From assembly GCA_963210315.1 (NCBI GenBank), contig OY723306.1, positions 682,001-746,000 on the forward strand: a DNA stretch of 64,000 nt, read 5' to 3'. Origin of the DNA: Rhynchopus euleeides. Lineage: Eukaryota; Euglenozoa; Diplonemea; Diplonemida; Diplonemidae. Below the pieces are notes generated by a model. It did no database searches. It was not told where the DNA came from and saw only the letters and a program-made list of their open reading frames with translations. Below, piece after piece: positions 40,350 through 53,313 of the stretch. The position numbers were made by a program, and so were the translations under genes. The stretch's first letter is position 1, and the number at the start of each line of letters is the position of its first letter.

Positions 40350-43167
40350 ATGGAAAGATCAAAGCAGGCGAAGGAGTGGCGTGTGGCAGGCGCTGCTGTC
40401 GTGGGTCTGGTGATGGTGGTCCTCCTGGCCGCTGTCCGCCATTCGGGGAACCCCCCGGGGCCGTGGGATGCCGCTGCCGCTGCCGCTGCTGGGGGCAGTG
40501 CGCACGGCAGCACCTCCTTCCTGCACCACCTCCCAGACGACCGGGGCAAACTGCTCCGCGAGGTGGAGGCACTGCAGGCCGAAGTCGACTCCCTCCGCCG
40601 CCGCCGCGACGCCGCCGCACAATCCCGCCCCACCCCTCTGTGCCCCACATCCCCTCGCCCCGCCGCATTAGGGCAGCATGGCAGCCCCACGCATCACTCG
40701 CTGCTCAGCATCCCAGACGACGGAGTCGACCCCCCCCTCAGCACTGGCATTGTTGCAGAGTTCAACAACGTCTGCCTCAGGTCCATGGGGGGGGACCGCT
40801 TCCAGAACCCGGCACCCCGTGGCCCCGCAAAGCCACCCGGCTTCACAGAGATGGGCCGACACTCCGCCTTTGTCGTGCTGGACCTCTGCAAGATGGGGCA
40901 CCAGCCAAAAGACGCAGTGCTCCTCCACGCCTTGATTCAGGAGAGGGGCTCCCAGGCGGGGCCCCTCCGCGTAGTCTACGGAAACCGGTGTATGGATCGG
41001 GACGCGAAGAGGTCGAAAGGGGCGTGGCATCACGTTCTTCGGCATTGGTTTGATGTGGCGGGTGGGAAGTCGCAGGCGACGTATATTGGGGACCACAAGG
41101 AGGGGCTGTGCCTTGGGAAGATGCTGCGGCGGCCGCACCTGGAGCCCTTCAGGTGGATGCGGAATGGGAGGCAGGCCGAGGGGTTTCGGAGGGACTTCCT
41201 GGCGCACTTCGACGTGGTGATACCAGAGAGGGCGCAGGTGCATGTCACCGTGGTGCGCAGGGGGATCGAGAGGCATTTCGACGAGGATGCGACGTACCGT
41301 GCGGTGCGGGATAACTTCCCAGGGTGCAGCGTGCGCTACCTTCAGTTCGATGGGGATGCGAATCCCACAGGGACAGGGAAGGATGCCGAGAGGATGACAA
41401 GCTACGCAGAGCAGCTGAAGGTGCTCGCGAGCACCGATGTTCTTATCGCTGCCCACGGGGCAGCCCTGTCGTCTGTGGTGGCGCTGCCGCGTGGGGCTGC
41501 CGTGTTCGAGATGTTTCCCCACAACTTCCGGTACCATATGTATGCGGAGTTGGCGGAGCTGTTCGGCTTGCGGTATTACCCGATAGAGTCGTCGGAGCCC
41601 ATGCGCTACGACAAGGGGTACTGCTCGTCGTGTGTGCATCACAAGTATACTCCGTTGCTGCAGCCGTATTATGCGAATGGGCTGAAGAACTGCAAGGGGT
41701 CATGTACGGCTCCGTGTAAAAAATGTGACATAAAGTACGACATGGAGAAGTGGCACCCGCAAGTATGTTTCGTATTGGTGGAGTGGGGTGGAGGGGTAGT
41801 GTATGTCAGGGTGTGTGTCTCATGTGTTCTGGGTCTGCGTCCTTCCGATGATTAAAACCTAGACTTGACATAACTACCTTCTGAACTGTGCTGTCGGCTT
41901 CATAACCCGGCAGCCCGTGTGAAGTATAGACTTTATCCGCGCTTATGAGGTCTTCACAAGAGCTTGTGGCATGTCAGCTTCAGCCTGCACATGAGACCCT
42001 CCGTATAGCAGGGGAGGTGGCTCAGTGCTGTGGCATGGAGGGACGGGTGGTGTGGGTGGGCGGTGCCGCATGTGGCATTGCGGACTTGGGACCACATCAC
42101 ACGCTCGGAATCCGATGATTAAAACCTCGACTTGACATAACTACCTTCTGAACTGTGCTGCCGGCTTCATAACCCGGCAGCCCGTGTGAAGTATAGACTT
42201 TATCCGCGCTTATGAGGCTGCAGAGCGTTGCCTGTTGTGGGTGCCACACCACACCACACCACATCACATCACACCACTTCGCACCACGACACACACACCT
42301 GCGAAGACCCTGTCATGATGCACAAGAAACGAGGCATTTGTCCGACTGTATTTCGATGACGCTGAACACGTTGACTACCTTAATCTAATCTCTGAACAGA
42401 CAGGCGTGTGGTGCAGTCTAGAACCGAACGAACTGTCCTTTTCGCCACCTGCCTGGTGTTTTGTATTCACAAGGCTGCCTTCACCGCCTGCACACAGCGT
42501 GTCGAGGTGCTGGGTGCCAGACCGCACAGCCCCTTGTGGTACATGGCAGGATGCCACACACGGCACATGCTTGCCCTGCGACCCGATGATTAAAACCTCG
42601 ACTTGACATAACTACCTTCTGAACTGTGCTGCCGGCTTCATAACCCGGCAGCCCGTGTGAAGTATAGACTTTATCCGCGCTTATGAGGCTGCAGAGCGTT
42701 GCCTGTTGTGGGTGCCACACCACATCACATCACATCACACCACTTCGCACCACGCCACACACACCTGCGAAGACCCTGTCATGATGCACAAGAAACGAGG
42801 CATTTGTCCGACTGTATTTCGATGACGCTGAACACGTTGACTACCTTAACCTAATCTCTGAACACAGGCGTGTGGTGCAGTTTCGTGTCGTGTCGTGTGT
42901 GTGCCCTGGCTGAGGGAGGCCGACACAACGGGTGCAGGCTGTGGACCTCTGATGGGACTCAGCCCCCAACAAGACATTATTCGCATACCGACACCCCTGC
43001 ACACATGGTTTTCCCACACCCTCTGCACACCTTCACAGATCGACACTGCGATACACTACGCCGAACACGGCATCACTGGAAGCCTCTACCTGCACCGCAA
43101 ATTACGCGGTGCTGCTGCCACGGCATCCCCCATCACATCGGAGCCTACGGACGACACCGAGGAGTGA
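40350..43167 (+). CDS. GT61-type (DUF563) glycosyltransferase, type II membrane protein, two exons
   Basis: Exon 1 40350-41762 and exon 2 43039-43167, joined in phase 0 (donor GTATGTTT, acceptor CACCTTCACAG), giving 513 residues. An N-terminal signal anchor (VAGAAVVGLVMVVLLAAV, residues 13-30) is followed by a stalk with a short coiled coil (LLREVEALQAEVDSLRRRRD). The lumenal domain carries the GT61 core near residues 357-391: EQLKVLASTDVLIAAHGAAL, then VALPRGAAVFEMFP, with the conserved HGA. The region before it has a HVTVVRRGIERHFDE strand-helix. A Cys-rich stretch follows (YCSSCVHHKY, CKGSCTAPCKKC). GT61 enzymes such as EOGT, POMGNT2 and plant xylosyltransferases use nucleotide sugars in the ER or Golgi. 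The acceptor is unknown. The 1.3-kb intron contains three RepA copies. Confidence 0.8.
41848..41952 (+). repeat. RepA, 5' fragment (copy 3)
   Basis: Matches the first 105 bp of RepA, including the hairpin with a G-U variant (CTGTCGG), then breaks off after CGCGCTTATGAGG. It lies inside the glycosyltransferase intron. Confidence 0.8.
42113..42416 (+). repeat. RepA, copy 4
   Basis: Full RepA copy with the expanded CACACCACACCACATCACAT tract, inside the glycosyltransferase intron. It shares the substitution AAAACCTCGAC with copy 5, so the two probably arose by local duplication. Confidence 0.85.
42586..42925 (+). repeat. RepA, copy 5
   Basis: Full RepA copy extending to the TGAGGGAGGC motif also seen in copy 2. 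It ends about 115 bp before the acceptor of exon 2 of the glycosyltransferase gene. Confidence 0.85.
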
Positions 43168-43819
43168 GCCCCTGCCACACCAGGGCGGGTGGTCAACTCA
43201 GGCCTGCACTGCCACTGGGTGTGCACAGCGCACATCCCACAGTGGGCTGCGGCAGTGGAGAGCAGCATCGGTGCAGGTCATACTCCGAAGTGGACATCCG
43301 CTGAACAGAACCGGCTAACATGTCCACCGCGTGTCTGGCTGCACAGCGCGCCCTCTGTCGCGCATAGCTTAAGGTTCAGTGGGATCCCTCGATGAGGGAT
43401 CGGCGCGCTTCCGTCGACCCTTCCACACTGATGCAGAAGGGTTCGCATGTGTGTGTGGGTGTTGGACGGAAGGACGGAAGGACGGAAGAGGCAAAGTCCT
43501 GGCTGGGTGGCGTGGCACACCCCGGCGCGATCTCACGCCTGGGGGGTGGGTGGGGGTGGGGGTGGGGGGGGGGGAAGAGTTGTGCGCTTCCAGCTCCTGC
43601 TCTTCTGAGAGGATGACCGCAGCCCCACACCAGCCTGGGGGGGCTTCCGTAACACCCTGCCTGATACCTCGTTGGAATGTGCCCCCTCCGCACAGCCTCG
43701 AGACGCAGGTGTGTGTGCGCTCGGCGAGTTTTTGCCATTCCGGAGCTGTTCTTTACAGTCTGCTGTGGCAGTGGTACTTCCATCATATCGGGAAGAGGTG
43801 CCTTCTGTCTATTTGTGAT
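43168..43819. other. Spacer before the transposon nest
   Basis: No gene seen. It contains a short tandem repeat (three GGACGGAA units near 43468-43491) and a G-run. It presumably includes the glycosyltransferase 3' UTR. Confidence 0.5.
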
Positions 43820-45875
43820 ACTCACCATGGTTTGACAGAATTCTGACAGAAAAATGCCCAGAATTTCCAGATTTTTAAAATCTGCAGAATCTGAGAAATT
43901 CTGTAGAATTCTGCAGATTCTGAGAATTCTGACAGATTCTGTCAGATTCTGGGGAATTCTGAGAATTCTGCCAGTGGCTTGTGGCCAACTAGCAGCAGCC
44001 TGGTATGACAGGGTAGTCATACACAGGCTATGTACAGGGTCGGCCTCGTCCTGGACCAGTCGTAGGCTTATGCTACTGTTGGTTCTCAGGACTGGCCACC
44101 ACTGCGCGGGTCAATTTTTTGAAAAGGGGGCCTTGACCAAAGGCAAACAGTTTTTGAGTTCTTGCACCACTTCATCTCGGGACTACTCTGATTGGATTCC
44201 TCGGATTCGTCGACACACTGTTTCAGAACTGTGCACTTCTCCATCCACACCGGCATCGGGTCACCCGCTGAATGCCGTGAGGGCCGAAGCCCAGGGTCAG
44301 ATTTCGGTACAAGGCGATTAACAGGTCGTTGAGAGGTTCGCAAGTTTAAATGTACCTACAAAAGCTTCATGTACCCGTGATAGGGATTTAGTCATTGCTA
44401 TAGGTGAAGATCAGAGCCCAGGCGGGATGTAAGACAGGGTGTCGCAGATGCAACAATGTCTCCAGAGCCACTTTGTATGCCTTTGTTCGGGATGCCCCTT
44501 CACCTGTCGCGCTTAGGTTCCGTCCAAGTTCGCCGATTCCAGTGCTTCAAGAGAGCACACAGTTCCTTCCCAGTAGTCTTCATCCTCGGTTCCGAATCAT
44601 CGCAGTCCCTCGAATCCATGGTGCAGAACTAAATTCTCGAAAGGTGGTCAATGTTTTGAAAGGGGCCCGTGACCAGCGGAAATTGGAATTTTTGACCCAA
44701 ACCTGCAAGTGTACTGTTGTTTAACGTTGTCCAAAGCCCCTTGCGGTGTGACAGTATATTCGTTATGTGAATATCTGTCACATGGCTATGGCAACACAGA
44801 CACAGGCAAGCTGGGGAGGCGTCGCGTCCGTCGAAAAGATCATTTCTGCACAACTACCGGCATCGCAGCTACGGTAGAAGTGACTGACCCTGTTCTTGTA
44901 ATCTTGACGCTGGAAAATTCCATTCGGAAATACCAAACACATCCACTGAAAGTGGATGGAATGGGCGTCAAGACCGTGATTTTTGGGGGAGTGGACTGCC
45001 CTGTATCGTGAACCCGCTGAGGGTACAAAATACAGAACAGGGAGGCACAGGTGCAGCACAACACAGGCAGGCAGGCAGGAAACAATGGGTGCAGGTCAGA
45101 CAAAATGTTCGGTGTCAATCGGCTTGGTTTGGTTTGTAGGGATGATGCGGAACACACAACCCGCACCCAACCTCCAGATTCAGCCACTGTACCCATTTTC
45201 AACCTCCAGCCTGACGTACAAGACGACCAGGCCGTGACGGACACTGTGTTGCCTAAAAGGCGTTGTTCTCACGGAGTATAGACGCAGTTCGTCCTCACAC
45301 CTCAGCAAGATACTCACCGTAACTCACCTAAAAAGGGTGGGAAACAGCAAGGTTTGGTAAACATCGTTCTTCTCAGCAGGTTGGCACAATTCATCCACAC
45401 ACGTTGTTTCGCTTCCTAACGCATACATTGTCGTACCAGAGGGGGAAGCTCTTCAGTGCAGTCCCTCCGCATGTGTGGATTAACGGCCTCTGTGGTTAAA
45501 AATCACACAGTTTGTCTAGGCATCGCTTCAAGAATTCCGTACACCATAATCACCGTGACTTCTGTTTAAGTGAGTAGCTGGCTAAGGGGGGTGTCGCTAG
45601 TCACCCGTCCCGAAGGACTGCTGCCCTTATCCTTTTTTGGGGGGATTTCCCTCGAAAAATACTACGAGAAACACTTGGCATCGATGATGTGAGTGTTGCA
45701 TTCAATGCCATTGAACGTTTAAAAGACAAGGCGTTGTGTGTGCGCCAAACCCGGATGACAAACCTCACGTGGTTTGGCTGATGAAGCTTGGTGTGAATGT
45801 GCGCACAGTCATAACAACAAGGCAAGGTAGATTGTGTTTGTCACCCAAAGCGCTGCCAACTATCTTTTTCACTGT

Positions 45876-45982
45876 GGGGGTCTTCGCTACGGGATGGTCG
45901 TCAGTGCACCTCGGTGTATTTGCTGTTGAAATAGTGAAAACTGACGAAGATTGACGAAGAATAACGACCAGCGAAGACCCCC
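45876..45982. mobile_element. TTCGCT-type MITE, 107 bp
   Basis: Perfect 13-bp termini GGGGGTCTTCGCT and its complement. The interior is partly self-complementary (GGTCGTCAGT, AACGACC). It resembles the member at 55155, which shares the CGTCAG stretch and the same ends. Confidence 0.75.
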
Positions 45983-46117
45983 TTGTGACAACCTTCTTGT
46001 GTGTGGTTTTGTCCCCCAAAAAGAGAACTCGTCCAGCCAGTGGGTCGCAACAAGCGACACTCACACCTTCCCATTTTGTAAGTTCGGCGTAGCCAACTCA
46101 GGAAACTTTTCACTGTG

Positions 46118-46200
46118 CGGATCCTTGCGAACACTTCACACGCCCGGCAGGCTGGTGGGGTGTTCTGCGTTCGAAGAAGTTCGACTGTCGTTGCACCGTC
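46118..46200. repeat. RepD dispersed repeat, second copy
   Basis: GGATCCTTGCGAACACTTCA, then CCGGCAGGCTG and GGGGTGTTC, as at 34712-34795 and 30615-30690. It lies within outer element A. Confidence 0.5.
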
Positions 46201-47295
46201 ACACCCCACTCACCCATCCCACCCCGCCACCAGAGATCACACTCCAGAAGATGGGTTGCCCCTTTGCGGTGGTTTGAATGGTGGTGTCGAAAGCGATTCG
46301 CGCAAGATACTGAACGACGCACAACACTTTTCACCCAGAAAAGGGGGGATTTGCCCTTCAATGAAAACCTGCCACACAGCCACTTAGGCCTTGCGATGCT
46401 CAAGTGCCGGTTGGACCCCTATGTCCTTCAGGCCCCAAAGCAGGCAACGATATGGGATCAACCTCACAGGGGTGAACAACAGGGTGAACAAGGCACGGGT
46501 TTTAGTCTGATGACACACTGCAACCTCAAGGTGACTGGCGACACCTCTCCCACAGTCTGCGGCACGCTGCCGTGGCGACAAGGCTTCCTGACATGGGAGA
46601 TCGCTGCGTGGATCAACGTGGCACCACCCGTGTGCTCGGCAGGTTGTTTCGGCACCTGCTTTCTCCGTGTCATGCTTTTCGTGAGCGTGTCAGGGATGTT
46701 GGCACACGCTGGGGAGGGTTTCACATGATGACATAACGTACATCAGAAGCACACACCCACGTGGCGCTGTCCTTGGCAGGACTTTGAAGTGCCGCCTTGA
46801 TATCCTTGTTGGATAGAACCCTCATATCACACCCTCACTCAGCTGACGAAAACCGACCCTCGGGGCCAGTCTGCGATACCAGCACGCGAACCCAAATTGC
46901 AATGCGAAAACCTGAGATTTCTGGCTCATTTGGCCATGTACCCAGGTCCTCAGGAGCTAGATATTCGCGGGCCCATTTTAGGGCAACGAATGGGCTCAAA
47001 ATTCATAAATTCCTTTGAAAACGGGCCCAAATGACCAAAATAGCCCCACCCCCCAAAAAAAATTCGAAAAGGTCCCCCCCGCAGAATTTCTCAGAATTTT
47101 CCAGATTTCTCAGATTTTCCAGAATTTTCCAGATTTTCTCAGATTTTTCAGATTTTGGCATTCTGGCCCGGATTTTTTGCAGAAATATTTCGATGAGCCA
47201 TTTTAGGGCTCAAAATGGGCTCAAAATTCACTAAACACGGAGTGTTTAGTGTTTTCAAAGGCCGGGGTCCCTCCCTCCCTCCCCCCCCCCCCCTA

Positions 47296-48443
47296 GGGGG
47301 GGTCAAATGGGGGTGACAAACACGATTTTTCAAAAAACCGGCGCAGAGGCCCTAAAGCCCCCGTAAACCCTCCAAACCCCCCCAGATCGGTCCGGAAACC
47401 CATCGAACCCCACTTTTCCACCATTCCGGGCACCTCAGGTGCCCGAATTGGGGTACCTAAATTTTGTGCCACCGTTTGGTACCGGACAGTGCCACTGTGT
47501 GGGAGGTTGGAAAAGAAAATGCCCCAACACACCACATCTGAGGGTTGCAATGCATGTTGCTTGCCAACCACGTCATCCGGTGGGTGTCAGGCTCTATGTA
47601 GGTGGCATGAGCCAGGTCTTCGATGTGTTCTGGCTTGTATATGTACCTCCCTGCCTGCGGCACAGGCACTGCCTTTGTCCCCCACACCAGCCACAGAGAG
47701 CGTATTGTACTCGGTCCACGGTTGCTGATTCATTGTGATGCGTTGTATCCTCGAGTGAACGTCACACACTAGTGGCACCACCACCCGCCATCCGAGAGCT
47801 GTATTGACTTTGCGCCCTTCCGTTGCATTCACCTCGCCACGCATATTGCACCGTTCAGTACCAGTGCTCTTGGGCCAGGCAAAGTAGACCGCAGCAACTA
47901 CCAATTCTGGCACAATGGGTACCACGACAGCGCACTTCGTGTGTTCCCGGAATGTACAGCTCGTGTTGCAACAGTCGTTGTCAACACATCCCGGTTGTGG
48001 AGCACTGCTGCACAGGAATCACACGACCATCTGGACTTGTTCCGTACCTACAGGCAGCCTCCCGGTGCATGGTGGCAGGGAGGTACATATACAAGCCAGA
48101 ACTCATCGAAGACCTGGCTAATGCCACCTACATAGCGCCTGACACCCACCGGATGACGTGGTTGGCAAGCAACATGCATTGCAACCCTCAGATGTGGTGT
48201 GTTGGGGCATTTTCTTTTCCAACCTCCCACACAGTGGCACTGTCCGGTACCAAACGGTGGCACAAAATTTAGGTACCCCAATTCGGGCACCTGAGGTGCC
48301 CGGAATGGTGGAAAAGTGGGGTTCGATGGGTTTCCGGACCGATCTGGGGGGGTTTGGAGGGTTTACGGGGGCTTTGGGGCCTCTGCGCCGGTTTTTTGAA
48401 AAATCGTGTTTGTCCACGTAAAAGGGTGGCATTTGACCCCCCC
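47296..48443. mobile_element. E2 foldback element, copy 1, 1148 bp with inverted repeats of about 370 bp
   Basis: Termini GGGGGGGTCAAATG and complement, flanked by TA on both sides (47294-47295, 48444-48445). The inverted repeats run about 370 bp (47296-47664 and 48068-48443) with few mismatches, the outermost 35 bp being the most different. The roughly 400-bp centre has a minus-strand frame (VVPLVCDVHSRIQRI) that may be a transposase remnant, too short to classify. TA duplication would suit Tc1/mariner or a foldback relative. Confidence 0.85.
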
Positions 48444-51276
48444 TACCCCCCCCCCCCCCCAGGGGGGTTTATACCTGAAATTTCGTGACACCGCACGAAC
48501 CGATGGATTCGATATCTGTGCCGAAAAAATGGTCACCGTGAATTTTTTGGGGGGTGTACGTATTCACCGTGATATGGGGCGTAGCTGAGAAAAAGAGGTT
48601 TAATTACTTCCCGGCCGAACCCAATTTCGATTTTTTGGCTGAAAAATGGGTGAATGCGGCTGGAGCAGGCCGGACCGGTCACCCGGAAATTCCCCATTTT
48701 TGCCCTCCAGAGGTGGTTTTTTCACACCAATAATCCGGCTTCTGCTAAGGGGACCTTTTCGATTTTTTTTTTCGGAAACCCCTATTTTTCACTTTTGAGC
48801 CCGATTTCGAAGGAATTTTTGAGTTTTGAGCTCATTTTGTGCAATTAAACGCGTCACTCAGGTTTTTCCCCCGGACCCCTCGGTGACTCCTCCAGACTTG
48901 GTCGGGCTTGGAAGTTGGTTCGTAGTTTTGACCACCAATGCCTAATGTGTTGGCAGTCTTGTTTGACTGGTGCTTGCAGTACGCGGTGGCGGGCGGACCG
49001 GGCCGGAGGGGGCGCGAAGCGCCCCCGTCCGCGCGAAGCGCGGCCGGCCCGGTCCAATCCCTGATGGGCCATTCATTAGTGCTTGATGGAACTGTCCCTG
49101 ATGAGGCCATCATCGGATCACTAGCCGTGTTTAGTGACTTACACAGGCTATCTAAATTCAAAAATTCCTTTGAAAATGGGTCCAAATGTCCAAAATAGGC
49201 AGAGGCTTAGCTTGGGGGGGGAAACTCGGTCAGCTGACCGAGTTTCAGCCAAACCCGGAAAAAAACTCGGTCAGCCCAAAAAAAAAAACATAAATTTTCC
49301 GCGAAAAAATCGGATTTTTATGGGGTGCAGCAGCACAGGAGGTGAAGCACGCGTGCGAGCGGAACGCGAACACCCCATTCTCCTTCCGTCCCGTATTCGT
49401 CGCTAGCCTAAGATTATCGTCAGCAGTCTCGAATTCCGTCTCCCGGCAACATGGTGGGCACGCAGGTGCAGGAGGCTCTGGGCCACATCGCTGACCATTG
49501 CATGGCACCTCTCCCGGGGATCACTGGCGCGTACCCTTGCCTGGACTTCAAGGCCCCAACAGCACACCCAGCGAAGTGGGCACAGGCGCACAAGACTGCC
49601 CTTCTGCAGGAGCTCGGGTGTCTGTTCCGAGATTCGGAGGTTGGGCCTGCAGGAGGTTTACCTCGGGAAACCTCGCTCTGACGTACCCAGCAACATGCAA
49701 GCTACTCCAGCTTGCATCTATCCTTCCGCTGGGTACTGCTTGTCGAACGCTTGTTTTCCAAGCTCCGCTTTGTCTCCACCAGGCTTCGCCAACTGAGCAG
49801 CGAAAGCCTTGCAAATGTACTCTTTGCGGGAGTGGAATGTCGCGAAGATTCACAGGGCATCTCCCCGTAGCCACTCTTGCGAGGTGGAAAAGTTCACGGA
49901 AGCACCAAGAAGGATCTTTTTCAGCCCATTTCAGGACTATCTCCTCTGCCGGGACTACCCGCCACTGGCGGGAAACTGCCAATGCAGCGCCTACAAAGGC
50001 AACAAAGCAAACCCAGGTTGAGGCTGCAGACCTGGTTGCTGAGCTAGTGTTCTAGATAAGAAGGGGGGGACCCGGGAAGGCAGCAACGTCGAATTCTGGG
50101 TGAACGGGGTGGTGGGGGGCAACTCAACTGTGTGTGTCATGAATCTGCCCCGTTAACGGCTACCGGGTATTACCGGGTCGAAAAACGGGTATTACCGGGT
50201 CCGGTAATACCCGTTTGCCCGGTAATACCCGGTTATAGCCCGGTAGCGCTACCGGGTATTTTCCATGGGAATTTCCCTTTGTTTTGTGGGTTGATTCCCT
50301 TCCCCTTAGCAGTGTGTTGTGGTCGACGTTGGATTCTATGGCGCATGGGGTGATCGAAAGCCGGGTTCCGCAGTTCACGTCTGGTTTGTGTGGCTCACTG
50401 CAGACTTTTCGAGTTTCCGTCGCAGCAGTGCTGACTACTGCACGGTGCCCACACACCACCCGAGCCCTTCCAGAGCCGGCAGTGTCGTCAGATCAGGCAG
50501 TCGATCACACACCTCAGGGAGCAGCGCCCCTGCCACAAGCAGAGCTGGATGGTATGGCTCGATGTAAAGTTGGAAAAAAGGAGGCCAAGAACCGCTCCGG
50601 AATTGATCACCCGGAGTCCTTAGATCCTGTGAGTACGCTGACGAGTTGCAACACAGGGGAGGGATCCGTACGGAAGGCAACGAAATTGGTTCTGACCTAT
50701 CCTCCAACTGAGCTGAAGTATCCTCATCCCCCTACCCCAGTACTCCTCTTCAAGTAAGTATGTTTACTTTTCCTTTGAGTAAGAAGCATCTTGCGCCTTT
50801 CTCCGCGAGGTCATCCACATTTGTTGACGGACAGAGCTTGACCCGGACAAAACAGAACAGTGCACACTAAGGGATGGGCCGAGTGAGTGCGTGACATGGG
50901 AATGGTGCCCCGCCGTGGTCGCCCCAGGCCTGACGCGGCCCGAGTGCTATCATCTACAGCATAAGTGCCCTACAGAGGACTTGAACCTCACCGTGTGTGT
51001 TGCCCGCCCTCAAGGGGCGGCAGATTGCAAAACAAAATGACCACCATCGACAACAAAACAAAAAAGCACAATACACCGGAGCGCATTAAAAAAAAACACA
51101 CACGCATAACATGAGACAGGCGTGATCGTAGGGCCACCTTCCTCTCCCAAAGTCTGCGAGCACCATTCCATTGGGGGCAGTGACTGCCTGGGCCAACAGG
51201 GTCTTGGGGCAGGCACATTCTGAACCAATGAAGGTTCCATCACAGAGAGGCACTGTTCCCATAGCTTCCATCATTT

Positions 51277-51371
51277 AAGGACCTTGGCTCAGAAATGCAG
51301 AAACGGTGCGTCACCAAACTGGTTGCAAAGTGGCACAGTTGGGCACACAGTGGCACAGAGCGAAGGGCTCC
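51277..51371. mobile_element. Possible diverged TTCGCT-type MITE
   Basis: Left AGGACCTTGGCTCAGAAATG and right GTGGCACAGAGCGAAGGGCT. The right part matches the MITE in the cotransporter intron (7447-7598). Termini are imperfect and no duplication is seen. Confidence 0.4.
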
Positions 51372-52845
51372 TCGTTTCCAATTATCGATCCTTCGTTCAG
51401 GGAAACCTCCTAGGCGTGCATCTTCTCCTACTCCAGGCTCGAGTGATTGGTCACGCCAGATCCGTTATTCGGTTACATCGCTCTGCTGGCTGGGTGCTTG
51501 TCGCAACACTTACCTGCGAGCAGCCAACGAGCATTATGGTACCGAGAGGTGCTTCTTGGCGTGGCCGGGCTTGTGGTTCCTGCCACAGCAGGTCACAGTA
51601 CGGTGAGCGGACTTGTATTTGCTGGGGTGGCTTCAACACGGGCCCGCCACTGGACTGCCCCCGGGCCAAGGTGGATAATCGCACCTGCCTTCGGGACGCT
51701 GAGGGTATCCGCCCCGTGTATGATGAGCGGAAGCTAACCAGCCTGCAGTCGACCCACGTGGTGGCCTCACGACTCCCAGACAACGGCTGGTTTGGGCAGG
51801 TGGACGGGAAGAGCTGGTTCTGGAGTTGTGGTGTCGACACGTTTCCATTTTGAGAAATCCTCTGTGATACGCTCCACAGCAAGACGCCCATTCCCATGTG
51901 AAGCCTCTCTGGCGACACCCTTGACAAGAGCACCTGGCACTCTGTACCGGACCTGCAGCTAAGATCCGGGCTAGTGCGGCAAGGTATTTGAGCGACCCCT
52001 TACGATATGATGCAATCCAGAGAAGTCCCAGCAAAACGTGGATTCGACCAGGCCCTCAATATATGCACGAGTTGCGCCTGCTTCTTGTCATCTTGCTTGG
52101 CTACTGGTCCCTCTGATAAATCATCAGCTTGGTTCGAGTCGGGACAAGTCATGATGCATGTTTCAAAGAACTTAGCCTCGTGGACGGCCTGTTGTGTGAC
52201 GACACGCTCTGCCTCCGTGGAAGCGGACCAGGCCATGAAGTGCATTGAAGAGGGAGGGAGAGGAGGCAACACACGGAGGACACAGGCACAGACAGGGGTG
52301 TGTCCCTCATAGATCTTGGTTGAACGAACAGGTGTTGGAATCAGGGCCTGGGCTCATTATCTCGACCTTTGTTTGTGTATCATCGGGGCATGCCACGCCA
52401 ACACAGCCCCCCACCGCCATGCCGCAAAGCCTGCCTCATAGATCTTGGTTGTACTGAACGTGGGTGTTCCCCAGCCGTTCCCACTCCCAGTGTTCCCAGG
52501 GCCGCCCCTGTGAGGGGTGGGCCAGGAGGGGCTGCAGAGGCTGGCCTTCAGAATAACGCAGGGGGGTCACCTAACACCTGACATTCCCCCCGCGCACCTT
52601 CCCTTGGACTGCCAGACGGAAGATCACCAGAACCCTGCAGTTGATTCACTGCGACACCCCACGAACCATCCCTGTACCAAGGAAATCCCCACGGAAAATC
52701 CCCGGTAATACAAAAACGGGTATTACCGGACCCGGTAATACCCCCGATTTTACCCGGTAATACCCGTTTTTGACCCGGTAATACCCGGTAATGGAGGCCG
52801 ATTACCGGGTTTCCGGTAATACCCGGTAATACCGGTTACCCGTTA

Positions 52846-53313
52846 CTGGGGGGGGGCAAATACAAGGGTATACTCTTCTATTCACCGTGCCAGCTTACGT
52901 AATTCAGGGTTCTCAAAAAATTGTTTTTTAGCTGAAAAGTTGTCTACCATGCAAATACAAGAGTATATACTCTTGTATTTGCATACTAGAAATGTGGCCT
53001 CCGGCTGGGCCCTCATGGGGCAGCGGCGCCGAATAGACAATCCGAGCGTCATCTTGGCCTTTCCCACCCCCGAGGCGACTCCCACCCGACCGTGACGACT
53101 CCAGACAGGAGGCCCACTGGCCTGGGGGAGGTCATTGGAAGCACAAAATATGATGAAAACCCCACAAAAGTTCTCCAAAAGTCTAGTATGCAAATACAAG
53201 AGTATACTCTTGTATTTGCTCGGTGAACTTTTTAAAATCGCAATTTCTGGAGTACTCTTGTATTAGCATATACCCTTGTATTTGCATATACTCTTGTATT
53301 TGCCCCCCCCCAG
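52846..53313. mobile_element. Element C, 468-bp TA-flanked MITE inside family B right end
   Basis: Termini CTGGGGGGGGGCAAATACAA and complement, flanked by TA (52844-52845, 53314-53315). Removing it and one TA joins GTTA to ACGGGGCAGATTCATG, which is the exact inverted partner of the family B left end. CAAATACAAGAGTATA words repeat five or more times inside, mostly near the ends. Confidence 0.85.

Noticed and set aside
51284-51853. 189-codon frame inside family B
   Set aside because: No domain; overlaps a minus-strand frame of equal length and crosses a diverged MITE.
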